NCBI GenBank assembly: GCA_963921425.1
Contig: OY992839.1
Location: 6,799,409-6,863,408, forward strand
DNA: 64,000 nucleotides
Source of the DNA: Dryas octopetala
Lineage: Eukaryota; Streptophyta; Magnoliopsida; Rosales; Rosaceae
Direction: 5' to 3'
Position 1 is the stretch's first letter, and each line of letters begins with the position of its first letter. This document shows, piece by piece, positions 32,354 to 43,623 of this stretch. A program made the translations under genes and the position numbers. The notes under the pieces are model-generated. The model was not told the origin of the DNA and did not search any database. It worked only from the letters and a program-made list of their open reading frames with translations.

Positions 32354-35300
32354 ATGGTGGTTTTGGTTGTGAGATGGGTCTTACTATATTCACTTTTTAA
32401 TGCATTCATCTGTTGTTGGAGCTCCATGCATTTCAACCATAATGAGACAGATAGGCTCTCCCTATTAGCCATCAAAGCCCAAATCAAATATGACCCCTAC
32501 CATGTCATGGACTCCTGGAATGACTCCATTCACTTCTGCCAGTGGTACGGCATCAACTGCAGTCGCCGGCATCACCAGAGGGTCACTGTGCTCGATCTAC
32601 GACACCAAAAGTTGGTCGGGACCATATCCCCACACATAGGAAATCTAAGCTTCCTCAAGGAACTGCACCTCCACAACAACAGCTTCACTCATCAAATCCC
32701 ACCACAAATTGGGCGTTTACGTAGATTGCAGGTATTACGTCTACACAATAACTCACTCAGTGGCCCTATTCCTCCCAATATATCCAATTGCTTCAACCTC
32801 ATCACACTCAATGTTGGCCACAATTATGGGCTGGTGGGCAAAATTCCTTCCGAACTTGGCTCCTTGTCCAAGCTTCAAATATTTGTTGTCCAAACTAATA
32901 ATTTAACAGGAGAGATCCCTCCTTCCTTGGGGAACCTTTCGTCTCTCCAAGTACTTGCTGCAATTTCTAATAACTTGGTGGGAAGCATCCCTAGCTCTCT
33001 AGGCCAATTTAAAAACTTAACATATTTCGGGTTGTTCTCCAACATGTTGTCTGGTACCGTCCCTCCTCCCATCTATAACTTCTCTGCTCTCGTCGTTTTT
33101 GGCATAGGACAAAACCAAATTCAAGGGAGTCTTCCCTCATACTTGGGAAACACTCTTCCTAATCTCCAATGCTTTGACATTTCCACGAACCAATTTATTG
33201 GATCCATTCCATCATCAATATCCAATGCCACAAGTCTACAGACATTTGCTGTTACAGACAATAAATTATCAGGACAAGTGCGGGATTTGCAAAAGCTTCA
33301 TAATCTCAACTACTTCACCGTTGAAAATAATTGTCTTGGAAGCGGTAAATATGGTGACTTAAGTTTTATCTCAGACTTGCGCAATGCCACAGAGCTAATG
33401 TGGTTGATTTTTGGGAACAACAATTTTGGAGGGACCTTGCCGGCATCAATATCCACTATTCTCTCAACAAAGCTTGTGTTTCTTGGTTTTCAAGGAAACC
33501 AACTGCATGGAAGCATACCATATGGGATAGGGAATCTGACCAACTTACAAGCTTTGTCCATGGCGAAAAACCACTTCACAGGTAACATCCCGACTGACAT
33601 TGGGAAGCTTCAAAGGCTTGAAAACTTGGACATTCAAGACAACCAATTATCAGGGAGCATTCCAACCTCTTTTGGAAATTTAACAAAGTTAACAAAGCTC
33701 TCATTGCAAGAAAATAATCTTGAGGGCACCATCCCTTCAAGCTTAGGGAAATGTCAGTGGCTGCTGCAACTGAATCTTTCTCGAAACAACCTCAATGGCA
33801 CAATACCTCCCCAAGTTATTAGCCTTCCGTCGTCAACTTATTTGGACTTGTCTACAAACCACTTTACTGGCTTCCTTCCCGTGGAGGTTGGAAAGTTGAA
33901 GAGTCTAAGTCAATTGGACGTTTCTAAGAACATGTTATCTGGAGAACTTCCCAGTAGCCTTGGTAGTTGTTTGAGTTTAGAAGTCCTACACTTGCAAGAC
34001 AACTTCTTCAAGGGGCCAATTCCTTCAAGTATGATCTCATTGAAAGGGATTCAAGATTTAGACCTGTCTCGCAACAATTTCTCAGGTGAAATTCCACAAT
34101 TTTTGAAAGGCTTTGTTTTCTTGAAAAATCTAAACCTATCTTTCAATGATTTTTGGGGAGCCGTACCGATTGAAGGTGTTTTTAAAAATGCAAGTGCGAC
34201 TTCAATTGCTGGAAACACCAAACTTTGTGGCGGTATAGTTGATCTCCAGCTGCCCAAGTGCAAGTCTAAAGAGTCCAATGGAGGCAGACTGTCTCCAAGG
34301 TTGAAATTAATAATCTCTTTAGTAACTGGGACTTTTGGAATAGCTATAGTCCTGTCTTTTCTATTTCTTTGTTTGTTAAGAAAAAAAAGAAAAGAAATAG
34401 CATTGAGCACTTTGGCTACCTCTTTTTTGCAAGTGTCATATAACACTCTACTAAAAGCTACTGATGGCTTCTCTTCAGCTAATTTGATTGGTATCGGTAG
34501 TTTTGGGTCTGTGTACAAAGGAGTTTTTGATGATGATGGAGCTCAACTTGTTGCTGTGAAGGTGTTTAACATGTTACACAAGGGAGCTTCTAAGAGCTTC
34601 ATAGCCGAATGTGATGCGTTGAAAAATATCAGACATAGAAATCTTGTAAAGATTATAACTACATGTTCAAGTGTGGACTTTCGCGGAAATGATTTCAAAG
34701 CATTGGTTTATGAGTTCATGGACAACGGGAGCTTAGAGGAGTGGTTGCATCCATTTAGTACAAGAACAGAGGAGGATGGAGATGCACTCAAGAGTTTAAA
34801 TCTTAATCAGAGGCTAGACATTGCCATTGATGTTGCATGTGCACTGGATTATCTTCATAATCATTGCGAGACACCAATAGTTCATTGTGATCTCAAGCCA
34901 AGCAATGTTCTTTTGGACAACGAATTGATTGGACATGTTTCTGACTTTGGATTAGCAAGATTTCTAACCAGTAGCATTTCTGCCAATCAAACAAGTTCCA
35001 TTGGAATCAGAGGATCTGTTGGTTATGCTGCTCCAGGTATATATATTCTTCATTTTTCCCCTTTCTAGATCTCCTCATTTTACCCTTGGCTGGAAATTAA
35101 AGAACTTATTCATAATTTCATAATCTACATAAACAGTTTCTGTAGCAAAACATGAAAAAAAACAATTTGCATCTGCCACCATTTAGATGCTATAATTGGT
35201 TTTCTGATTCTCTTCATTTCTTTGTACACAAATCCTGTTGGATCTCATATAATTCAAGAGAGCTATTTTAATTATCTACAATTGTGGTGACAATATTTTT

Positions 35301-35687
35301 TTATGTTTGAGCTGTGCAGAGTATGGTATGGGAAGTCCTGTGTCAACATATGGAGATGTCTATAGCTTTGGCATTCTCTTGCTAGAGATGTTTACAGGCA
35401 AGAGACCCACTGACGACATGTTTAATGACGGTTTGAACCTTCATAATTTTGTGAAGCTGGCTTTGCTTGACAGAGTCACAGAAATTGCAGATTCAATACT
35501 TCTTCAAGTAGACACCAACAACACTCCCAATCAACGCAGCAACGCGAGAGCTCAGAAAATTAAGGAGTGCTTGAGTTTAATATTTAGAATTGGAATAGCA
35601 TGTTCTGTTGAATCCCCAACAGACCGAAAGGATATTAGTGATGTTGCATCTGAATTACATTCTATTAGGGTCATTCTTATTGGATAG
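32354..35687 (+). CDS. LRR-XII receptor-like kinase 1 (At3g47570-like), two exons
   Basis: Exon 1 is 32354-35036 and exon 2 35320-35687; the single intron splits the APE motif (GYAAP|EYG), a hallmark of the LRR-XII subfamily. The joined product is 1016 residues. Order: signal peptide (about 1-23), LRR N-terminal cap (NETDRLSLLAIKAQ; CQWYGINCSR), some 20 or more LRRs of the plant LxxLxLxxNxLxGxIP type (about 78-620), a membrane helix (about 650-675) followed by KKRKE, and a kinase domain with [25 protein letters not shown] (about 844) and DFGLARF. HCD makes it a non-RD kinase, as in pattern receptors such as FLS2, EFR and Xa21. Probable plasma-membrane receptor; ligand unknown. It lies in a duplicated module with kinase 2. 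Confidence 0.93.
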
Positions 35688-35734
35688 AAACGTACTTTTG
35701 CTACTTCTTCAGATTGGCTTTTGTTTCCAACTAT

Positions 35735-35890
35735 ATTTCCTATACTTGTATCTTTCAGGTTTTACTTCTATTCAAATCAATTTCTAGGTTTATTCTGTAT
35801 CCTTGTATTCATCCAAATATGGTCATTTCGATAGGCACCTTGGACCAGTTTGGGCAAAAAAAATTTCGGATGAAGATTACTTTTCTTTTT
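35735..35890 (+). pseudogene. SWS1 fragment (exon 3 end and intron 3)
   Basis: ATCTTTCAGGTT, CAGTTTGGGCAAAA and GTTTATTCTGTAT match the end of exon 3 and intron 3 of the intact gene (27661-27790). It sits about 50 bp after the stop codon of receptor kinase 1. No coding capacity. Confidence 0.75.
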
Positions 35891-35940
35891 TTTGCCTTAC
35901 ATATTGGGTGAATTCTCATTCAATTCTTAGCTCTTTCTAA

Positions 35941-36060
35941 GTGAATGGCAACTACTTCAACATTGTCTATAATAATCTTGGAAGCGGTAAATATGGTGAC
36001 TTGAGTTTTCTCTTTAGTTTTGAGCAATGCCAGTATGCCACAGAGTTAACGTAGTTGTTT
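35941..36060 (+). pseudogene. Receptor-kinase LRR fragment
   Basis: A decayed copy of the kinase LRR region around AATCTTGGAAGCGGTAAATA through AACAATTTTGGAG (compare 33325-33430 and 49970-50070). It is cut off from the rest of any kinase gene and lies between the SWS1 fragment and the 2.1-kb duplication. Confidence 0.75.
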
Positions 36061-36120
36061 TTTTAGCTTCAACAATTTTGGAGTATTTGGTGTGTTTAGT
36101 TTGGCCTTGAGATATAGAAG

Positions 36121-38187
36121 TGCATCCTTTATGGAATATAGAAGTGTTAATGATCAGGATCACTTTTTTAACATCACATGTATGTATTTCCTCCCTCCCT
36201 CCCTGTATATATGAATGGATGGAATCCCTATTTTGCTGCTTTTGTGACTTTATCTTTCAGGTTAATGATGTAGTTTCAATTTGAGATTAAGGATACATTT
36301 AATATTTTGGCATTAGCACTGCAGTTTTTTAGCTAAATCCTTGGAGGGTAAATTCATAATTTCAGTTGTGGAATTATATGGTTGGTTAAAGTGTTCTCTA
36401 GGCATATTATTTATATCCTGATACTTCATTTGTGCTCAATGTGACTAATTTTAAAATTTGCACTGATTTGATTTTGATTGGTATATTTGATGCTTTCTGA
36501 AGCAAATGGCTCAGGTATATCTCTTATTAAATGAGATTTGTTTTTAGTTTTGTGCGATATCTAATTTCTAAGAACCCTACCAATGCATCTGGATTGTTCG
36601 TTCTGATTGGCCTGGATTGGTATACATATGCATCAAGTGATGCATCTAACTGAACACAAAAAACAAAGGTCCACTTTGAATGGCTCCAAAAATGCACTTG
36701 AAATTGTTGTAAGACCAAAATTAATAGCTATCCAAAAATATAGCTCCTCTGTTTCATCCTGGTTATGTGCTCAAATATACTATTACTGATCATTTTAGCC
36801 CTCATAGTTACTATTGCCGTGCTGGTTCAATTTCCTTCAGTTAGATTGTAAATTTATACCATTGCAGGGACAATACTGCTTGGAAATGTTGTATAATGCT
36901 CGGAGGACTTGAGAAAAATCTGGCTTAAATTAGGACACACTTTTTAAAAAACACTTCAGCAATCTTTCAAATAACTAAGTTTTAACAATAACAACAATTA
37001 CAAATGCCATTAAAGCCTCAACAACAACGATTTCTGTAATTTCAAATTATGTTTTGTATGTGGCGAATCTTGGGGACTCCCGAGCAGTCCTCAGCCAGAG
37101 AGCATCTGAGAGCAGGAGGAATCTGGTGGTGGCAGAACGCTTGTCTACTAATCATAATGTGGGAGTTGACGAGGTCATGAAGGAGGTTGAAGCACTTCAT
37201 CCTGATAATTCGCATATTATGGTGTATAGTTGATGAATATTCAGGTAAGTGTGATTCTTGTTATGAAGCTCTTCTTTGTTTGTTGCTACCTAAAGTATGA
37301 TTTTATATATGGTGAATTACAATTTATGCAATTCACAGTCCTAGGAGTAGTGTACGTAAGATATGCGTTTAGATGGTTTTGCCTTGTATATGCTGCCATG
37401 TATATGTATGTATATGTTGATATTACATTTTACAATGATATCACAGTTATTTTAGTCTATCTTGATCAACACAAAAGCTCCTCAAAACGTAAATTTAAGT
37501 ACGAAGTAGTTGGCTCCACCAGAGCACCTGTAGATATTTTCTCTCTCACCCCTCAGCAGATGAAGCAGTAGAAGATCCGCTTCACGTGTTTCCATCAACA
37601 AAAGAAAACCTTGAAATGGTTGATACCCTAGCATAGTTTAGTTTCAATAGTTGAAATTATTAAAAACCATGTCAGGAAGGTTAGTTGTTTCTGGATTTTA
37701 TTGGGATATGTTAGATGGAGGAATTCAATCGCATAGGTATACAAGCACTTATGAATGCAGACTAGGCTGGGAATAAATTTCTGCAACCAAAGGTCTAATT
37801 TCTTTTCTCACTTTATGTATTTTGCCTGGCTCAAATCGACAGCATGGAAGTGCCAATTTTGTTTTCCAAATATTCTATTTACATAAGCCTATTGATTGCT
37901 CATTATGGTCTATTGATGGAATGCAAGTAAAGTATCTGATTGTAAAATTTTGGGTTTGATCGACAAGGGCTAGTTTATTCTGGGATTGCTGTAGTTGGAT
38001 TCTAACAGTGACCATCCTTCACCTAATTGTATAGTAATATACAAACAAGAGTTTAATTTATCACCTGTTATTGTCATTGATCTTCATTCTTAATATCTAA
38101 TCAACTGCCATGGAAATGTAGCGGCTCAGGTTTACTTTGTTAGTTGCACGAGCATATTCAAATTTTCAACAACCAGAAATTTTATGC
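36121..38187. repeat. 2.1-kb segmental duplication, copy 2
   Basis: Near-identical partner of 28456-30565, including the same PP2C debris and the same spacer. Homology stops at 38187, exactly where the Copia fragment begins. Confidence 0.92.
37020..38150 (+). pseudogene. PP2C pseudogene 2, partial and scrambled
   Basis: Same piece order as pseudogene 1 (exon 2 part, intron 2 start, exon 4 part, 3' flank, intron 3 piece), so the rearrangement came before this duplication. Exon 2 part at about 37040-37245; exon 4 part at about 37432-37570. Confidence 0.82.
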
Positions 38188-39545
38188 AGTTCGAATTGCA
38201 AGGTTTGCAATTTTCCAATCCTGCCTTAATAAGCAAGTCGCGAGCATACTTCTCTTGTGAGATAAAAATGCCATCATTAGACTTATACTGAATTTGTAAT
38301 CCCAGAAAATAAGACAACCTACCAAGATCCTTCATGTTAAAGGCCAGACTCAACTCATCAATGACAGCTTGAACCTCAAAAGACTGTGAACCAGTGATGA
38401 TTATATCATCAACATAGAGTAATAGTAGAATGACACCAGTACCAGTAGTCTTAACAAACAAACTAGGATCTGAGTGAGAAAATTGAAAACCAAGAGAGGG
38501 AAGATAACCTGTAAATTTCTCATTCCAAGCTCGAGGTGCCTGTTTTAATCCATATAAAGACTTCTGCAAGTAGCACACATAGTCTGGATGAGTAGAATCT
38601 TCAAATCTTGGAGGTTGTTTCATATAGACCTCTTCCTTCAAGTCCCCATGAAGGAATGCATTTTTGACATCCAACTATTTAAGTGCCCATTTGAACTGAG
38701 CTGCAAGAGCAAGGACCAACCGTACTGTGGAATGTCGAACTACTGGACTAAAAGTCTCTACATAATCAATGCCATGTTTCTGACTGAAGCCTTGAGCCAC
38801 CAATCGTGCCTTATATTTAGATAAAGTGCCATCTGGATTCTTTTTCAACCTAAACACCCATTTGCAGCCAACAATGTTGCGATGAACAGGTTTAGGAACC
38901 AGTGTCCATGTACCTTGAACATGCAAAGCATCAATTTCTTCCTGCATAGCTTTCCTCCATTCCTTTTGACCAATAGCAGCTCGAAAACTAGTTGGTTCAG
39001 TTGGTAAAGGTATATCAGAAACACAAGTTAAGCCAAAAAAGAAAGCAAATTCCTCAAATTTCTTGTCTTGCATAATTGCACTGAAGCAATGGAACTCACT
39101 AAAATCCTTCTTTTGAACAACTCCTAATTTGGATCTTGTAAGCATACCATGTTTGTTAAGAGTATAGGGTTTAAGAAAAGGATAACAGGCTGTGCCAAAA
39201 ATCTTAAAGTGTGTAATATATGGCAATTGTTTGAACAGTTTCTCATAAGGGGAAACCATATTGACAGGTTGACAAGGCATTCTATTGATAAGCAAAGCTG
39301 CATGAGAACATGCATGCTACCAAAATTTATTTGGAAGCTTGCCAGCATGAAGTAATGTAATTGCTGTTTCTACAAGGTGTCTATTTTTTTCTCTCAGCTA
39401 TCCCATTTTGTTGAGATGTACAAGGACAAGAAAAATAGTGGAGAATGTCTTTGGATTCTAGAAATGAAATAAAAGCTTTACTAGTATACTCCCCTCCCCT
39501 ATCAGATTGAAAAACCTTAATAGCAGAATGAAATTGAAGTTGGAA
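38187..39545 (-). mobile_element. Fossil Ty1/Copia retrotransposon fragment (integrase to reverse transcriptase)
   Basis: On the minus strand an integrase-core part (DRGGEY, SPYEKLF-type segment) is followed by the Copia reverse transcriptase region, recognisable by [22 protein letters not shown] and [11 protein letters not shown]. It is an internal pol piece with no LTRs, GAG or RNase H visible, and it is broken, with a few breaks. It lies between the second PP2C pseudogene and a receptor-kinase fragment. Age cannot be estimated without LTRs. Confidence 0.92.
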
Positions 39546-39962
39546 AGTTAAAAAGTCTAATTGCATTAGACATTTCTAACAACTTGTTATCGGGAGAACT
39601 TCCCGATAGCCTTGGTAGTTGTTTGAATTTAGAAACCCTATACTTGCAAGGTAACTTCTTGTTCAACTATGATTTCATTGAAAGGGATTCAAGATTTAGA
39701 CCTTTCTCACAATAAATTTTCAGGTGAAATTCCATAATTTTTGAAAGGCTTTGTTTTCTTGAAGAATCTGAACTTATCTTTCAATGCTTTTTGGGGTGCT
39801 GTACCAATTGAAGGTGTTTTTAAAAATGCATGTGTGATTTCAATTGTTGGAAACACCAAGCTTTGTGGTGTTATTGCTGATCTCCAGCTGCCCAAGTGCA
39901 AGTCTAAAGATTCCAGTGGTGGAGGATTGTCTCGTAAGTTGGAATTGATAATATTTGTGGTT
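39541..39962 (+). pseudogene. Receptor-kinase 3' LRR to juxtamembrane fragment
   Basis: Matches the last LRRs and pre-membrane part of kinase 2 (about 50530-50960): [58 protein letters not shown]. It is closer to kinase 2 than to kinase 1. A stop (IP then TAA) and a small deletion break it, and it ends in the membrane-helix region where the satellite begins. Confidence 0.9.
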
Positions 39963-39969
39963 TTCAGGA

Positions 39970-42198
39970 TTAGGGCATTAGGGCGTCTCAAGTTGTTCCA
40001 AAGGTCAACCCAAGTCGTTCCAAAGGTCAACCCAAGTCGTTCTTTAAGAATTTCAGTTCGTAGCTTGAGACATTTTAAATGTTTATACCCTTAATGCATT
40101 TCAAATTTTACCTAGTGACATCCCAAGTCATGTTTTAACACTTTTAAAGTCATACCATAAAGTTTCTCAAGTCGTTCATTAGGACATTCCAAGTCTTTCC
40201 ATAAGAATTTTAAATGTTTATACGTTTGATGCATTTCAAATTGTACCTAGTGACATCCTAAGTCATATTTTGAACACTTCTAAAGTCATATCCAAGAATT
40301 TCTCAAGTCGTTCCTCAGACATCTTAAGTCGTTCCTTAGGACATTCCAAGTCGTTACTTAAGAATTTCATTTCGTAGCCCAAGACATTTTAAGTGTTTAT
40401 ACTCTTGGTGCATTTCAAATTGTACCTAGTGACATCTCAAGTAATATTTGAAACTTATAAAGCCATACCATAGAGTTTCTCAAATCGTTCCTTAAGGCAT
40501 CCTAAGTCGTTCCTTGAGAATTTCAGTTCGTAGCTCCAAACATTTAAATGTTTTTCGTAGCCCCAAGACATTTTAAATGTTTATACTCTTGGTGCATTTC
40601 AAATTGTACCTAGTGACATCCCAAGTCATATTTGACACTTCTAAAGCCATACCATAGAGTTTCTCAAGTCGTTCTTTAAGGCATCTCAAGTCGTTTCTTG
40701 AGAATTTCAGTTTGTAACTCGAGACATTTTAAATGTTTATAACGTTGAAGCATTTCAAATTATACCTAGTGACATCTCAAGTCATGTTTTGACACTTCTA
40801 AAGTCATACCCCAGAGTTTCTCAAGTCGTGCCTTAGGGTATCCCAAGTCTTTCCTCAAGGCATCCCAAGTCGTTTCTTGAAAATTTTAAATGTTTATACC
40901 CTTGATACATTTCAAATTATACCTAGTGACATTTCAAGTCATGTTTTGACTTCTAAAGTCATATTATAGAGTTTCTCAAGTCGTTCCTTAGGGCATATCA
41001 AGTCGTTCCTTAGGCATCTTAAGTCGTTCTTTGAGAATTTCAGTTCGTAGCTCGAGGCATTTTAAATGCTTATACCCTTGATGCATTTCAAATTGTACCT
41101 AGTGAAATCTCAAATCATATTTTGACACTTCTAAAGTCATACCTTAGAGTTTCTCAAGTCGTGCCTTAGGTCATCCTAAGTCGTTCCTTAAGAATTTTAA
41201 ATCTTTATATCCTTGATGCATTTCAAATTGTACCTAGTGACATCCTAAGTCATGTTTTGACACTTCTAAAGTCATGCCCTAGAGTTTCTCAAGTCGTTTC
41301 TTAGGGCATCTCAAGTCGTTCCTTAGGGCATCTTAAATCGTTCCATAGGTCATCTCAAGCTGTTCCTTAAGAATTTGAGTTCGTAGCTCAAGGCATTTTA
41401 AATGTTTATACATTTGATGCATTTCAAATTGTACCTAGTGATATCCCAAGTCATATTTTGACGCTTCCAAAGTCATACTCTAAAGTTTTTTCAAGTCATT
41501 CTTTAGAGCATCTCAAGTCGTTCGTTGAGAATTTTAAATGTTTTATGCATTTCAAATTATACCTAGGAACATCTCAATTCCTGTTTTGACACTTCTAAAA
41601 TCATACCCTAGAGTTTCTCAAGTCGTGCCTTAGGACATCTCAAGTCATTGCTTAGAGCATCTCAAGTCGTTGCTTAGGGCATCCCAAGTCGTTCCTTGAG
41701 AATTCAATTTGTAACTTGAGGCATTTTAAATGTTTATACCTTTGATGCATTTAAAATTGTACCTAGTGACATCTCAAGTCATGTTTTAATGCTTCCAAAG
41801 TCATACCCTAAAGTTTTTCAAGTCGTGTCTTAGGGCGTCTCAAGTCGTTCCTTAGGGCATCCCAAGTTGTTCCTTGAAAATTTTAAATGTTTATACTCTT
41901 GATGCATTTCAAATTATACCTAGTGACATCTCAAGTCATGTTTTGACATTTCTAAAGTCATACCCTAGAGTTCCTCAAGTCGTGCCTTAGGACATCTTAA
42001 GTCGTTTCTTAGTGCATCCCAAGTCGTTCCTTGAGAATTTCAGTTCGTAGTTCGAGACATTTTATATGTTTATACTCTTGATGTATTTCAAATTGTACCT
42101 AGTGACATCCTAAGTCATATTTTAAAGCTTCTAAAGTCATATTCTAGTGTTTCTCAAGTCATTTCTTTGAGCATCTCAAGTCGTTCCTTGAAAGTTTT
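39970..42198. repeat. Satellite array, monomers of 135-201 bp built on a 22-bp subrepeat
   Basis: Thirteen copies of GCATTTCAAATTGTACCTAG at about 40097, 40232, 40411, 40595, 40751, 40908, 41084, 41219, 41420, 41548, 41748, 41905 and 42084. Each is followed by GTGACATC..AAGTCAT, TTTTGACACTTCTAAAGTCAT and one or more copies of CTCAAGTCGTTCCTTAGGGC, then ATTTTAAATGTTTATACC. Spacings cluster near 135, 157, 179 and 201 bp, that is steps of 22 bp. No coding potential. Confidence 0.93.
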
Positions 42199-43187
42199 AA
42201 ATATCTACGCTTACTATAATATTAAAAATATCATTTTTGCTAGTTTTTATTTATTAAACAACTGTTGTAAATTAAAATATTATTGAAAGTTTAATAAATT
42301 TTGATTCCTATTATTGCACAAACAAAACATTAGAATAGTAAAAAAAGTTACAATTCCTACCATTTTGCAAATGCTGGAATGAGAATTATTTATTATCATC
42401 CTATGACAAGGAATTCATTGTGCAAACCAAACCGGATCTAATTGATAAGCGGTAGCTGATAAGACTGTTTAATTATTCAAATGCTTTGAATGTTTGTGAT
42501 TAGATTAGGATTAATGTTTATAAAGCGATTGGTGTCATACTTTGTAGTTGTAAATACTGTACTCGATCTCATGTTTATACTTTGTAGTTGTAAACACTGC
42601 CCAACGGCCATATTCCCACATCATCCAAAAAGTTATCTATGGATTACACTTAAGTGATGTCACACACTAAAAATTTCACATTGATAATATAAAATAGAGA
42701 TAATTAGGCTTAGATTCTTTAGAAAACAGTTTTTAGATGGAGACTGAGAGTGTTTTAAATTTATAAGAAAATTCTTTTAATTCATAATAATTTATAAGAA
42801 AATCTTTTTAATTCATAATAAAGTCTTTTTAATTTATAAAAAATCTTTTTAATTCATAATAAAGTCCTTCCCCGATTTGAAGGGTATTTACCCCTATTTG
42901 AAGGGTATTTCCCTTCCTAGGGTGTAGAGTGGATTTTGTAGAGACTGCATGTTAAGTTTTAACTCCGAGATTGGAGTTAAAACCTAACATAAAGCTGTCA
43001 AAGAAGAAAAATAAAATGACTTAATTAAAAACCTTAAATCACTACCCTCCGTCCAAAATTTTGGAGTTAAAACCTAACATAAAGCCGTCAAAGAAGGAAA
43101 ATAAAAGGACTTAATTAAAACACTAAATCACTACCGGTCTTAGTCTAATAAATACTCATAAAATGGACTGGACTCTGAGTGTGTTTG
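42199..43187. other. Spacer with tandem duplications
   Basis: AT-rich. 42971-43137 holds two copies, 90 bp apart, of a segment starting TTGGAGTTAAAACCTAACAT; 42770-42860 holds short TTTTTAATTCATAATAA repeats. No gene seen. Confidence 0.5.
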
Positions 43188-43559
43188 TGTAATGTCCTAA
43201 AAAATAATAATAATAATAATAAATAGATAAATAAACATTGGGCTACATTTCTAATGTTTGGGCTTTAGCCCAATTTTCTACAACATACAAAGCCCAACTT
43301 GAAAAAAAAAAAAAAAAAAAAAAAGAGGAAGAAGGGATAACAACCAACGCCATCAGCCTTCTCAAATTAGAACACCTAAGCCTTGATCAAGGGTGATGAT
43401 TCCTTTAGAGGGATGAGTCCTTATCTAAATAATGATTAGGTTCATCTCCTCTTAACTGAAAAACATAAGCCAATTAGACTATAAAGTATGCTTAAGAATA
43501 CTCTTGAGTAACAAAACTGAACAGGGGAAAACAAGAGAGCGAGAGAAAGAGGAAGAGAA

Positions 43560-43623
<64 letters not shown>

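Noticed and set aside
39970-42198. CRISPR-like regular repeat pattern
   Set aside because: Plant nuclear context, no unique spacers; the intervals are themselves repeats, so it is a satellite.
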